DNA from: an uncultured Acidovorax sp.
GTDB taxonomy: Bacteria > Pseudomonadota > Gammaproteobacteria > Burkholderiales > Burkholderiaceae_C
DNA length: 32,506 nucleotides
Direction of reading: 5' to 3'
Assembly (NCBI GenBank): GCA_913774625.1
Contig: CAJYHL010000007.1
Coordinates: 1 to 32,506 of the forward strand
This document shows positions 7,682 through 15,708 of this stretch, one piece after another; the first letter of the stretch is position 1; every line of letters begins with the position of its first letter. The notes beneath the pieces were generated by a model. That model did no database searches, had not been told where the DNA came from, and worked only from the letters and a program-made list of their open reading frames with translations. Made by a program: the position numbers and the translations under genes.

Positions 7682-8119
7682 TCAGTGGATGGTGATGCGG
7701 CGCGGCTGGGCCGATGCGCGCCGCTGCACCGTGATGTGCAGCACGCCGTCGCGCAGCTGGGCCTGCACCGCGTCGGGGTCTGCATCGTCCGGCAGCGTCA
7801 CCACGCGGCGGAAGCGGCCGTCGAAGCGTTCGTTGATGTGCGCGGTGGCCTTGGCGTCGGCATCGGCCAGGGGACTCTTGCGCTCGCCGGCGATGGTCAG
7901 CAGGCCGCGTTCGAGCTGCACTTCCAGCGTGGCCGGGTCCACGCCCGGCGCGAAGACATAGACCTCGATGGCCTGGGGCGTGCCGCCCACGTTGATGGCC
8001 GGAAAGCCGTTGCGGGCCACGCCGCGGATGGTGGGGGACAGATCGAAGGCCTGCTGCATCTCGCGCTGCAGGCGATCCATCTCGGCGAACACGTCGCGCG
8101 GGAACAGGGATCGGTACAT
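7682..8119 (-). CDS. Small heat-shock protein, Hsp20 family (first of pair)
   Basis: This protein has 145 residues. The N-terminus MYRSLFPRDVFAEMDRLQREM is typical of class A bacterial small heat-shock proteins. The alpha-crystallin domain runs from about residue 40 (INVGGTPQAIEVYVFAPGV) to AQLRDGVLHITVQR. The start at 8119 is set by a near-perfect Shine-Dalgarno, AAGGAGGT, seven bases upstream. Tandem sHSPs of differing sequence often form hetero-oligomers (as IbpA/IbpB do); that is inference here. A heat-shock-like -35 box lies about 110 bases upstream. Confidence 0.93.
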   Translation of the reverse strand: MYRSLFPRDVFAEMDRLQREMQQAFDLSPTIRGVARNGFPAINVGGTPQAIEVYVFAPGVDPATLEVQLERGLLTIAGERKSPLADADAKATAHINERFDGRFRRVVTLPDDADPDAVQAQLRDGVLHITVQRRASAQPRRITIH

Positions 8120-8205
8120 GGCGAAACCTCCTTGGATGTCATGGATGGTGGTGTGCGACTTCGGAAGGCGGCCGGCGGGAAGCCGGGCCGGCGCTTCCTG
8201 TGCCT

Positions 8206-8234
8206 GAATTAGCAGCGGCTGCGGAGTTTTCAAG
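8206..8234 (-). promoter_or_regulatory. Candidate sigma-32 heat-shock promoter for the Hsp20 pair
   Basis: On the minus strand a perfect heat-shock -35 box, CTTGAAA (8228-8234), is followed after 14 bases by CTAATTCA (8206-8213). The spacing fits sigma-32 promoters, but the -10 part does not match CCCCAT-T well. Its position upstream of two small heat-shock genes supports it. Confidence 0.5.
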
Positions 8235-8251
8235 GGGGGCGAGGCGCACCC

Positions 8252-8287
8252 AAAAAAGCCGCCGCGCCAGCGGGCTGGCGGGGCGGC
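8252..8287 (-). terminator. Rho-independent terminator of the molybdopterin oxidoreductase
   Basis: Read on the minus strand, GCCGCC-CC-GCCAGC, a CC loop and GCTGGC-GC-GGCGGC are followed at once by TTTTTT. It begins about 37 bases after the stop of the oxidoreductase gene and separates it from the Hsp20 pair. Confidence 0.85.
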
Positions 8288-8324
8288 CAGGGGGCCAGGT
8301 AGCCGGCGGGCGTGGTGGGGCCGC

Positions 8325-10409
8325 TCAGCCGGCCACCGGCTCCGCCAGTGCCTCCACCTGCACCACGCAGTCGTAGAAGGTGGGCGCGGCGCCCAGGTCG
8401 GTCAGGGCCTGGCCGGTCAGCTCGTTCACGTTGGTGCCGCCCGCGCCGAACTTGCGCCACCAGATGCCCAGGCCGTTGACCACGCCGGGCCGGGCGCGGT
8501 GGTTCACGGCGGCATGGCATTCGTAGCTGCCGCGGGCGTTGAAGACGCGCACCCGGGCGCCGTCGGCGATGCCGCGCGGGGCGGCGTCGTCGGGGTGGAT
8601 CTCCAGCACGGGCTGCGTCTCGATGTTGCGCAGGCTCTTGACGTTGACGAAGGTGGAGTTGAGGAAGTTGCGCGCGGGCGGCGAGATCATGGCCAGCGGG
8701 TAGTCGGCCGACATGCCCGCCCGTTCGCGGTTGGGCAGGTGGTCGGGCAGCGGGTCCAGGCCCTGGGCGGCCAGGCGTTCGCTATGGAATTCGCAGCGGC
8801 CCGAGGGGGTGGGAAAGCCGCCTTCGGCATAGGGCGCGTCGGGCACGGGCAGGCTGGCGAAGCCCTGGTCCAGCAGCTGCTGGAAGTCGATGTGGCGGCC
8901 GTAGGCCTGGCGGCACAGGTCTTCGTCGCTGTCGGCGAAGCAGGCCTCGGTGAAGCCCATGCGCGCGGCCAGGTCGCGGAAGACCTGGGTGTTGGGCCGG
9001 GCCTGGCCCACGGGCGCGATGGCGGGGCGGTTGAGCAGCACGTCGGTGTGGCCGTAGGCGACGTGGACGTCCCAGTGCTCCAGCTGGGTGGTGGCGGGCA
9101 GCACGTAGTCGGCGTAGTCGGCGGTGTCGGTCTGGAAGTGCTCCAGCACCACGGTGAAGAGGTCTTCGCGCGCGAAGCCGGCCACCACCTTGGCCGATTC
9201 GGGCGCCACCGCCACCGGGTTGCTGTTGTAGATCACCAGGGCCTCGATGCGCGGGCCGAAGTCCGGGGACGCGGGCCGCAGCAGGTCGTCGCCGATGGTG
9301 GACATGTTGACGGTGCGCGGCGCGCGGCCGGCGGGCAGCAGCTCGGGCCGCTGCAGGGCGGCGCGCTGCACGGGGAACATGCCGGAGCTGGACATGAGCA
9401 GCCCGCCTGCGCGGTGCCGCCAGGCGCCGACCAGCGCGGGCAGGCAGGCCACGGCCCGGGTGGCGTTGCCGCCGCCGCGCACGCGCTGCATGCCGTAGTT
9501 CAGGCGGATGGCGGCGGGGCCGGTGGTGCCGTAGTCGCGCGCCAGGCGGCGGATCTGCTCGACGGGCAAACCGCAGACTTCGGCGGCGCGCTCGGGCGGC
9601 CACTGCAGGGCGCGTTCGCGCAGGGCTTCCCAGCCCAGCGTGTGGCGGGCGATGTAGTCGTGGTCCAGCCAGTCGTTCTGGATGAGTTCGTGCATCAGCG
9701 CCAGCGCCAGGGCGCCGTCGGTGCCGGGCAGCAGCTGCAGATGCTCGTGGCACTTGTCGGCCGTCTCGCTCTTGCGCGGGTCGATGCACACCAGCCGCGC
9801 GCCGCCCCTCTTGGCCTGCTGGGCGTAGCGCCAGAAGTGCAGGTTGCTGCCGATGGAGTTGCTGCCCCAGATGAGGATCAGCTTCGATTCGGCGAACCAT
9901 TCGACCTTCATGCCCACCTTGCCGCCCAGAGTCTGCGTGAGGCCTTCGCCGCCGGCCGAGGCGCAGATGGTGCGGCCCAACTGCGAGGCGCCCAGGCGGT
10001 TGAAGAAGCGCCGGTCCATGCTTTCACCCTGCACCAGCCCCATGGTGCCGGCGTAGCTGTAGGGCAGGATGGCCTGCGGGTCGCGCGTTGCGATGGCGGC
10101 GAGGCGCTGCGCGATGTCATGCAGGGCCTCGTCCCAGCTGACCGGGGTGAACTGCCCGCTGCCCTTGGGGCCGCTGCGCTTGAGCGGCGTCAGCAGGCGC
10201 TCGGGGTGGTGGGTGCGCTCGGCGTATTTGGACACCTTGGCGCACAGCACGCCGTCGGTGTGGCTGTGCGCCGGGTTGCCCTGCACGCGGATGGCGATTC
10301 CGTCCTGGACGGTGGTCAGCAGCGCGCAGGTGTCGGGGCAGTCGTGCGGGCAGGCGCCGCGCACGGTCTGCGGGGCGGAAGTCGCGTTGGCGGTGGGCGT
10401 CGCGGTCAT
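8325..10409 (-). CDS. Molybdopterin-dependent oxidoreductase (DMSO-reductase family)
   Basis: This 694-residue protein is in the bis-MGD molybdenum enzyme family. Near the N-terminus CPHDCPDTC and LCAK give four cysteines (20, 24, 28 and 56) in the CxxxCxxxC-x27-C arrangement that holds a [4Fe-4S] cluster. The long molybdopterin domain follows (LILIWGSNSIGSNLHFW, LVCIDPRKSETA), and the C-terminal dinucleotide-binding barrel includes MISPPARNFLNSTF and VRVFNARGS. There is no Tat signal, so it should be cytoplasmic. No electron-transfer or membrane subunit lies beside it, so it is a stand-alone type (anaerobic dehydrogenase/BisC-like); the substrate cannot be told. The first-frame ATG at 10409 lacks a good ribosome binding site and is preceded by a tandem 11-12 base repeat. 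It ends in its own terminator. Confidence 0.9.
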   Translation of the reverse strand: MTATPTANATSAPQTVRGACPHDCPDTCALLTTVQDGIAIRVQGNPAHSHTDGVLCAKVSKYAERTHHPERLLTPLKRSGPKGSGQFTPVSWDEALHDIAQRLAAIATRDPQAILPYSYAGTMGLVQGESMDRRFFNRLGASQLGRTICASAGGEGLTQTLGGKVGMKVEWFAESKLILIWGSNSIGSNLHFWRYAQQAKRGGARLVCIDPRKSETADKCHEHLQLLPGTDGALALALMHELIQNDWLDHDYIARHTLGWEALRERALQWPPERAAEVCGLPVEQIRRLARDYGTTGPAAIRLNYGMQRVRGGGNATRAVACLPALVGAWRHRAGGLLMSSSGMFPVQRAALQRPELLPAGRAPRTVNMSTIGDDLLRPASPDFGPRIEALVIYNSNPVAVAPESAKVVAGFAREDLFTVVLEHFQTDTADYADYVLPATTQLEHWDVHVAYGHTDVLLNRPAIAPVGQARPNTQVFRDLAARMGFTEACFADSDEDLCRQAYGRHIDFQQLLDQGFASLPVPDAPYAEGGFPTPSGRCEFHSERLAAQGLDPLPDHLPNRERAGMSADYPLAMISPPARNFLNSTFVNVKSLRNIETQPVLEIHPDDAAPRGIADGARVRVFNARGSYECHAAVNHRARPGVVNGLGIWWRKFGAGGTNVNELTGQALTDLGAAPTFYDCVVQVEALAEPVAG

Positions 10410-10436
10410 TTCGTGGGGCGGAAAATTCGTGGGCGG
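10410..10436 (-). repeat. Tandem direct repeat just before the oxidoreductase start
   Basis: On the minus strand CCGCCCACGAA (10426-10436) and CCGCCCCACGAA (10410-10421) are separated by TTTT and directly abut the ATG of the molybdopterin oxidoreductase. They could be paired half-sites of a regulator or an mRNA feature at the ribosome binding position. Confidence 0.4.
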
Positions 10437-10593
10437 TCGCTAAACTGCCCGTTGGGGGAGGGAAGCTGCTGGGATGATCGGAGCCCATGTACAAGAAGGG
10501 GCAGCGATAGTGAGCGCTGGGGTTGCCGCTGCCTGCACGACAGGCCGCGCCCCCCGCCCCCAGCCAGATTCACCGGGATCGGGACATTTCACC

Positions 10594-11736
10594 ATGAAGC
10601 AGAGCCAGACGCCCATCGGGCGCAGAGAGTTTTCCATCGGCCTGGGCGCGGCGGCGCTGGGCGGGTTCGCCGGCGTGCGGGCCCAGAGCGACGGTCCGCT
10701 GGTGCTGGGCCAGTCGGCCGCGCTGTCCGGCCCGTCGGCGCAGCTGGGCCTGCAGTTCCAGCAGGGCGCCCGGCTCTACTTCGACCAGTACAACGCGCAG
10801 TCGCCCCGGCGGCCGGTGGAATTGCGCTCGCTCGACGACGGCTACGAGCCCGAGCGCTGCGCCGCCAACACCCGCAAGTTCATCGACGACGACGTGTTCG
10901 CGCTCTTCGGCTACATCGGCACGCCCACCAGCCTCGCGGCCCTGCCGCTGGCCACGCAGGCGCGGCTGCCGTTCTTCGCGCCCTTCACCGGGGCCGGCGG
11001 GCTGCGCCAGCCCTTCAACCGGCTGGTGTTCCACGTGCGCGCGTCCTACGACGACGAGACCGCGCTGATCACCCGCCAGCTCACGCACCTGGGCCTCACG
11101 CGCATCGCCGTGCTGCACCAGAACGACAGCTATGGCCGCGCAGGGCTGGACGGCATGGTGCGCGCCCTGGCCGAGCAGCGCCTGGAGCCTGTCGCCCGGG
11201 CCACGGTGGAGCGCAATTCGGTCGATGTGACCGCAGGCGTGCGCACCCTGGTGGCAGCCCGGCCCGAGGCCATCGTGCTGGTCTGCACCTACGGCGCCAG
11301 CGCGGCCTTCACCCGTGCGGCGCGCAAGGCCGGCTACGGGGGCAATTTCTACAACCTGTCCTTCGTCGGCACGCAGGCGCTGGCCGACGCGCTGGGCAAG
11401 GACGGCGCGGGCGTGGTCGTCTCGCAGGTCATGCCCTCGCCCTACCAGACCACCAAGCAGATCACGCGCGAATTCCTCGACGCCATCAAGAAGGGCGGAG
11501 GGCGGGTGCAGGCCAACTATTCCAGCCTGGAAGGCTACCTGGCCGCCCGCGTGTTCGGCGAAGGCCTGCGCCGCGCGGGTGACCGGCCCACGCGCGAGGG
11601 ACTCGTCACCGCGCTGGAGTCGATCGGGCCGCAGGGCGTGTCGGGCTTTCCGCTCAGCTTCAGCGCAACCAGCCATGCGGGATCGCGCTTCGTCGAGATG
11701 TCGATGCTCACGGGCGACGGGCGCGTGCTGGTCTGA
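10594..11736 (+). CDS. ABC transporter substrate-binding protein (LivK-like)
   Basis: This 380-residue periplasmic protein is of the branched-chain amino acid/amide binding type (Peripla_BP_6). The signal peptide has a twin-arginine-like motif, GRREFSIGLGAAALGG, then a likely cleavage after GVRA. The mature part begins LVLGQSAALSGPSAQLG, the family's usual first strand and loop, with ARLYFDQYNAQ and LDDGYEPER following. The start at 10594 is chosen because it begins the signal peptide; an in-frame ATG at 10474 would add 40 Pro/Arg-rich residues. No permease or ATPase genes lie nearby, so it is an orphan binding protein, a class common in Comamonadaceae and their relatives. It may be co-transcribed with the M20 amidohydrolase, suggesting import of an N-acylated amino acid or peptide, but this is inference. 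Confidence 0.9.
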   Translation: MKQSQTPIGRREFSIGLGAAALGGFAGVRAQSDGPLVLGQSAALSGPSAQLGLQFQQGARLYFDQYNAQSPRRPVELRSLDDGYEPERCAANTRKFIDDDVFALFGYIGTPTSLAALPLATQARLPFFAPFTGAGGLRQPFNRLVFHVRASYDDETALITRQLTHLGLTRIAVLHQNDSYGRAGLDGMVRALAEQRLEPVARATVERNSVDVTAGVRTLVAARPEAIVLVCTYGASAAFTRAARKAGYGGNFYNLSFVGTQALADALGKDGAGVVVSQVMPSPYQTTKQITREFLDAIKKGGGRVQANYSSLEGYLAARVFGEGLRRAGDRPTREGLVTALESIGPQGVSGFPLSFSATSHAGSRFVEMSMLTGDGRVLV

Positions 11737-11871
11737 GCCTTTCCGGCGCGTCCGGCCCGGTGCGCGCATGGCGCGATTCCTGCTCCCCTTTCCACCGTCC
11801 GAATAACCACCCATGGCAGCATGTCGCGCGCAGGCCTAGACTCCGCAGACCAGCCAAGGAACCCTTTGCCC

Positions 11872-13086
11872 ATGAAAGTCATCGACTCCATCGTCGCGCA
11901 GGCCGCATCCATCGCGGCGCTGCGGCGCGACATCCACGCCCATCCCGAACTCTGCTTCGAAGAAGTGCGCACCGCCGACCTGGTGGCCGCCAAGCTCACC
12001 GAATGGGGCATTCCCATCCACCGGGGCCTGGGCAAGACCGGCGTGGTGGGCATCGTCCAGGGGCGCGACGGCGGGGCCTCGGGCCATGCCATCGGCCTGC
12101 GCGCGGACATCGACGCGCTGCCCATCACCGAGTTCAACACCTTCGAGCACGCCAGCAAGCACGTCGGCAAGATGCACGCCTGCGGCCACGACGGCCACAC
12201 CGCCATGCTGCTGGCGGCGGCGCAGCACTTCGCCAAGCACCGCGACTTCGACGGCACGGTCTATCTGATCTTCCAGCCGGCCGAAGAGGGCGGCGGCGGG
12301 GCTCGCGAGATGATCAACGACGGCCTGTTCGAGCGGTTCCCCATGCAGGCCGTGTTCGGCATGCACAACTGGCCCGGCATGAAGGCCGGCCAGTTCGCCG
12401 TGAGCCCTGGCCCGGTGATGGCGTCCAGCAACGAATTCAAGATCACCATCCGCGGCAAGGGCAGCCACGCCGCCATGCCGCACATGGGCATCGACCCGGT
12501 GCCGGTGGCCTGCCAGATGGTGCTGGCCTTCCAGAACATCATCAGCCGCAACAAGAAGCCGGTGGATGCGGGCGTGATCTCGGTGACCATGATGCATACG
12601 GGCGAGGCCACCAACGTGGTGCCCGACAGCTGCGAGCTGCAGGGCACGGTGCGCACCTTCAGCATCGAGGTGCTGGACATGATCGAGCGCCGCATGAAGC
12701 AGGTGGCCGAGCACACCTGCGCCGCGCACGATGCCGCCTGCGAATTCGAATTCGTGCGCAACTACCCGCCCACGGTCAATTCGCCGGCTGAAGCGGACTT
12801 CGCCCGCAAGGTCATGCAGGGCATCCTGGGCGAGGCCAACGTCGTGCCCCAGGAGCCGTCCATGGGCGCCGAAGACTTCGCCTACATGCTGCAGGCCAAG
12901 CCTGGCGCCTACTGCTTCATCGCCAACGGCGACGGCGACCACCGCGCCATGGGCCACGGCGGCGGCCCCTGCACGCTGCACAACCCCAGCTACGACTTCA
13001 ACGACGACCTGATTCCACTGGGCGCCACCTTCTGGGTGCGGCTGGCGCAGGAGTGGCTGGCGGAGCGCGCCGCACCGGCCGCCTGA
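11872..13086 (+). CDS. M20-family amidohydrolase (hippurate-hydrolase type)
   Basis: This 404-residue metal-dependent amidohydrolase is of peptidase family M20D, which removes N-acyl groups from amino acids (hippurate, N-acetyl amino acids, amide conjugates). Visible motifs are RRDIHAHPELCFEE, LRADIDALPI, the metal ligands in MHACGHDGHTAML (residues 101-113; C104, H106), the catalytic PAEEGGGGA, and the late MGAEDFAYML. The dimerisation domain lies in the middle (EFKITIRGKGSHAAMPHMGIDP). No signal peptide is present, so it is cytoplasmic. The start at 11872 has AAGGA about 11 bases upstream; an in-frame ATG at 11821 is less likely. It follows the orphan binding protein by 135 bases and ends in a strong terminator. 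Confidence 0.93.
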   Translation: MKVIDSIVAQAASIAALRRDIHAHPELCFEEVRTADLVAAKLTEWGIPIHRGLGKTGVVGIVQGRDGGASGHAIGLRADIDALPITEFNTFEHASKHVGKMHACGHDGHTAMLLAAAQHFAKHRDFDGTVYLIFQPAEEGGGGAREMINDGLFERFPMQAVFGMHNWPGMKAGQFAVSPGPVMASSNEFKITIRGKGSHAAMPHMGIDPVPVACQMVLAFQNIISRNKKPVDAGVISVTMMHTGEATNVVPDSCELQGTVRTFSIEVLDMIERRMKQVAEHTCAAHDAACEFEFVRNYPPTVNSPAEADFARKVMQGILGEANVVPQEPSMGAEDFAYMLQAKPGAYCFIANGDGDHRAMGHGGGPCTLHNPSYDFNDDLIPLGATFWVRLAQEWLAERAAPAA

Positions 13087-13121
13087 GCCTCTCCTCCTCG
13101 TCTTCGTTTTCGCCCGCCCGG

Positions 13122-13157
13122 AAGGCGGCAGCGGCCCTTGCCGCTGCCGCCTTTTTT
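13122..13157 (+). terminator. Strong Rho-independent terminator after the M20 gene
   Basis: A perfect 11-bp stem, GGCGGCAGCGG / CCGCTGCCGCC, with loop CCCTTG runs straight into TTTTTT (13152-13157). An A-T extension lengthens the stem to 13 bp. It is 35 bases past the stop codon. Confidence 0.93.
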
Positions 13158-13225
13158 CCGTCGGTGCGGCCGGCTTCGTGCCGCCTGAAACTTCTTGAAT
13201 CAAATCGTTGCGGGAAATGAGAAAA

Positions 13226-13247
13226 AAATGTCAGAAAGGTGACATTT
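13226..13247. promoter_or_regulatory. Operator-like inverted repeat upstream of chemoreceptor
   Basis: AAATGTCA / TGACATTT is an 8-bp perfect dyad with spacer GAAAGG, 93 bases upstream of the chemoreceptor start. It is rich in A/T compared with its surroundings. The core TGTCA-N6-TGACA looks like a dimeric regulator site; I cannot assign the regulator. Confidence 0.5.
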
Positions 13248-13340
13248 CCTACTGGCACGGCGGCCGTGATCTTCTGAAAATGAAACGGCAGCCCTGCCGC
13301 GGTCGGCAGGCGATGGATGACTTAGAAGAGGACCCAGACC

Positions 13341-14966
13341 ATGACGACGGCCCTTCCCTCCAGCGCCCTGGCGCGCCGCCTGCTGTTGGCCAACGGGGCC
13401 ATCCTGCTGCTGCTGGCCTCCATGGCCGTCGCGATCTGGATCATGATGGGCCGGCTCATCGGCGACGCCGAGGCGGTGCGCGCGACCAACGTGCCGCAGC
13501 TGCAGCGCATCGCGGCCCTCGAATTGAACGTCACCCGCGTGTCGCTGCAGCTGCGGCACGCCATCCTGTCGCGCAATCCGCAGGAGCTGGAGGCCACGCT
13601 GGCCGACATCGGTGAAAAGCGCCAGCTGCTGCAGGCCACGCTGCAGGCCTTCGGCGACGGCATGATCTCCGCCGAAGGTCGCAGCGCCTACGCGCCGCTG
13701 CCCGCGCTGATGCAGGACTTCTGGACCGTGGGCGAGCGCAACATCCAGCTCATCCGCGAAGGGCGCAAGGACGAGGCCTTCGCCTATCTGGTGGACCAGA
13801 CCATTCCCGCCCGCAACCGTCTGCTCTCCCCGCTGGGCAAGGAGAAGGACCGCCAGGGCGAGCGCCTGTCCGGCCGCATCAGCGACGTGACGGCGCTGGC
13901 CGGTACCAACCGTGCGATCACCCTGGCCGCCATGCTGGCGCTGGCGGCCTGCCTGCTGGGCCTGGGGGCCTACCTGCGCTCGGTGGTGCGCCAGCTGGGG
14001 GGCGACCCCGACCAGCTGCGCCGGGCGGCCGACGCGGTGGCCGGCGGTGACCTGGCCGTGGCCATTCCCCTGCGAGCGGGCGATGAGCACAGCATCATGG
14101 CGGCCATGGCCCGCATGCGCGCGCAGCTGGCCCAGGTGGTCCGCACGGTGCGCGCCAGCGCCCAGAGCGTGTCGGGCGCCAGCACCGAAATCGACGCCGG
14201 CAACCACGACCTGTCCGCGCGCACCGAGCGCCAGGCCTCGGCGCTCCAGCAGACGGCGGCATCGATGGAAGAGCTGGGCTCCACCGTGCGCCAGAACGCC
14301 GACAGCGCCCGCCGCGCCAACACGTTGGCGCAGGACGCATCGGCGGTGGCCGAGAAGGGCGGCGCCGTGGTCGCGCAGGTGGTGGACACCATGCGCGGCA
14401 TACAGGATTCCAGCCGCCGCATCGGCGAGATCACCGGCGTGATCGACGGCATCGCCTTCCAGACCAACATCCTGGCGCTGAATGCGGCCGTCGAAGCGGC
14501 ACGCGCGGGCGAGCAGGGCCGGGGCTTCGCGGTGGTCGCCAGCGAGGTGCGGGTGCTGGCCCAGCGCAGCGCCGAGGCGGCGCGCGAGATCCGCCAGCTC
14601 ATCACCGACAGCGGCCAGCGCGTGGATGCGGGCAGCCAGCTGGTGGACCAGGCCGGCCACACCATGCACGAGGTGGTCGCCGCCATCCGCCGCGCGACCG
14701 ACCTGATGGGCGAGATCAGCGCGGCCAGTTCCGAGCAGAGTTCGGGCGTCGATCAGGTGGGCGAGGCCATCGCCCACATCGACCAGGCCACGCAGCAGAA
14801 CGCCGCGCTGGTCGAAGAGATGGCTGCGGCCACCAGCAGCTTGAGCGCCCAGGCCCGCGAGCTGGTGCAGGCCACGGCGGTCTTCCGGCTGGCGGAGGAG
14901 GACGGCGGCACGCGGCAGGCCGTGCCGGCGGCGCCTGTCCCGCAGGCACGCAGGCTGGGGGGGTGA
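13341..14966 (+). CDS. Methyl-accepting chemotaxis protein (no CheR pentapeptide)
   Basis: This 541-residue chemoreceptor has a first membrane helix at about 15-37, a periplasmic four-helix-bundle-like sensor of about 150 residues, a second membrane helix at about 192-212, and a HAMP segment ([19 protein letters not shown]). The signalling hairpin tip follows, [37 protein letters not shown], the invariant region that binds CheA and CheW. The C-terminus is short (ending PQARRLGG) and has no NWETF-type tether for CheR/CheB, unlike the second receptor in this window. The start at 13341 follows AGAGGA by eight bases. The ligand is unknown; the sensor has no recognised binding motif. Confidence 0.95.
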   Translation: MTTALPSSALARRLLLANGAILLLLASMAVAIWIMMGRLIGDAEAVRATNVPQLQRIAALELNVTRVSLQLRHAILSRNPQELEATLADIGEKRQLLQATLQAFGDGMISAEGRSAYAPLPALMQDFWTVGERNIQLIREGRKDEAFAYLVDQTIPARNRLLSPLGKEKDRQGERLSGRISDVTALAGTNRAITLAAMLALAACLLGLGAYLRSVVRQLGGDPDQLRRAADAVAGGDLAVAIPLRAGDEHSIMAAMARMRAQLAQVVRTVRASAQSVSGASTEIDAGNHDLSARTERQASALQQTAASMEELGSTVRQNADSARRANTLAQDASAVAEKGGAVVAQVVDTMRGIQDSSRRIGEITGVIDGIAFQTNILALNAAVEAARAGEQGRGFAVVASEVRVLAQRSAEAAREIRQLITDSGQRVDAGSQLVDQAGHTMHEVVAAIRRATDLMGEISAASSEQSSGVDQVGEAIAHIDQATQQNAALVEEMAAATSSLSAQARELVQATAVFRLAEEDGGTRQAVPAAPVPQARRLGG

Positions 14967-15030
14967 TGGGGCAAAGGAAGTCCGCCTTGCCTTACCATGC
15001 CCTTTTGCCCAACCACACGGAGACCGTTGC

Positions 15031-15285
15031 ATGTCCGACCTGAACGCCGCCTTCGAGGCCGCCGTCGCCCAGTCCAAGAACCTGAGCGAGCGCCCCGACA
15101 ACCCGACGCTGCTGAAGATCTACGCGCTCTACAAGCAGGCCACGGCCGGCGACAACGCCGAGAAGAAGCCCAGCTTCACCGACGTGGTGGGCCGCGCCAA
15201 GTGGGACGCCTGGGAAAAGCTCAAGGGCACCAGCGGCGACGACGCCCGCCAGCAATACATCGATCTGATCGAATCGCTGAGCTGA
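15031..15285 (+). CDS. Acyl-CoA-binding protein
   Basis: This 84-residue four-helix protein binds long-chain acyl-CoA esters in the cytoplasm. The ACBP pattern is complete: FEAAVAQSKNL in helix 1, LKIYALYKQATAGD in helix 2, and the acyl-CoA head-group residues in AKWDAWEKLKGTS, then AIxYI-like QQYIDLIESL in helix 4. The length equals that of eukaryotic ACBP, from which bacterial copies are thought to derive. GGAGA lies eight bases before the ATG. It is 64 bases after the chemoreceptor, probably as its own unit. A PHA-related gene lies convergent to it, which would fit a role in acyl-CoA and polyester metabolism, but that is inference. Confidence 0.95.
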   Translation: MSDLNAAFEAAVAQSKNLSERPDNPTLLKIYALYKQATAGDNAEKKPSFTDVVGRAKWDAWEKLKGTSGDDARQQYIDLIESLS

Positions 15286-15334
15286 GCAGACCGCTCGCTC
15301 AGCGGTCCCGCCGCAGCGCCGGCTGCAGCGACGC

Positions 15335-15372
15335 ACGCCTCCGTCCGCCAGGCTCTGGCGCGGGGGCGTTTT
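15335..15372 (+). terminator. Probable Rho-independent terminator after acyl-CoA-binding gene
   Basis: An inner stem CGCCAG / CTGGCG (15346-15360, loop GCT) is enclosed by ACGCC / GGCGT and followed by TTTT at 15369-15372. A simpler GACCGCT / AGCGGTC hairpin without T tract sits at 15289-15307. Confidence 0.6.
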
Positions 15373-15381
15373 GCATGCGGG

Positions 15382-15708
15382 TCAGATCGTCCGCTGCGCT
15401 GGCTGCGCGCCCAGGAGCTTGTCGAACTGCTCTTCGATCTCGGCGGCGATGCGTTGCTTGAAGGCGGCGAACAGGAAGCCCAGTTCCGCCTGCAGCTCGA
15501 AGCGCTCGCCCGTCACCTGCAGCGTGCCTTCCATGCCGGGCCGGCTGAAGTGCAGGGTGTCGCCTTCGCCGCCTGCCGGACCTTCGGCGTAGCGGCATTG
15601 CATGTCGAACTTGGCCTGGGCCTTGTCGGCCCAGAGCCGGGCGGCCCGGCGTGCGGCGGGCAGGCCCAGGGTGTGGTGGCGGTGGATGTGCAGGGTGGAG
15701 TCAGACAC
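15382..15708 (-). CDS. Polyhydroxyalkanoic acid system family protein
   Basis: This 108-residue protein is of the PHA granule-region family (PHA_gran_rgn). It begins STLHIHRHHTLGLPAAR and has the family's KAQAKFDMQCRYAEG and a beta-rich middle LQVTGERFELQAELGFL, then a C-terminal helix IAAEIEEQFDKLL. The family is found beside polyhydroxyalkanoate genes in many betaproteobacteria; its biochemical role is not established. The start codon is GTG at 15708; GTGTCTGA forms an 8-base overlap with the stop of the upstream aminopeptidase gene, so translation is probably coupled. No PHA synthase or phasin gene is in this window. Confidence 0.85.
   Translation of the reverse strand: MSDSTLHIHRHHTLGLPAARRAARLWADKAQAKFDMQCRYAEGPAGGEGDTLHFSRPGMEGTLQVTGERFELQAELGFLFAAFKQRIAAEIEEQFDKLLGAQPAQRTI

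Noticed and set aside
8499-11582. Very long plus-strand open frame antisense to the molybdopterin oxidoreductase
   Set aside because: It is Gly/Ala/Val/His-rich without any family motif and mirrors the codon pattern of the real gene on the other strand; such shadows are expected at this GC content.
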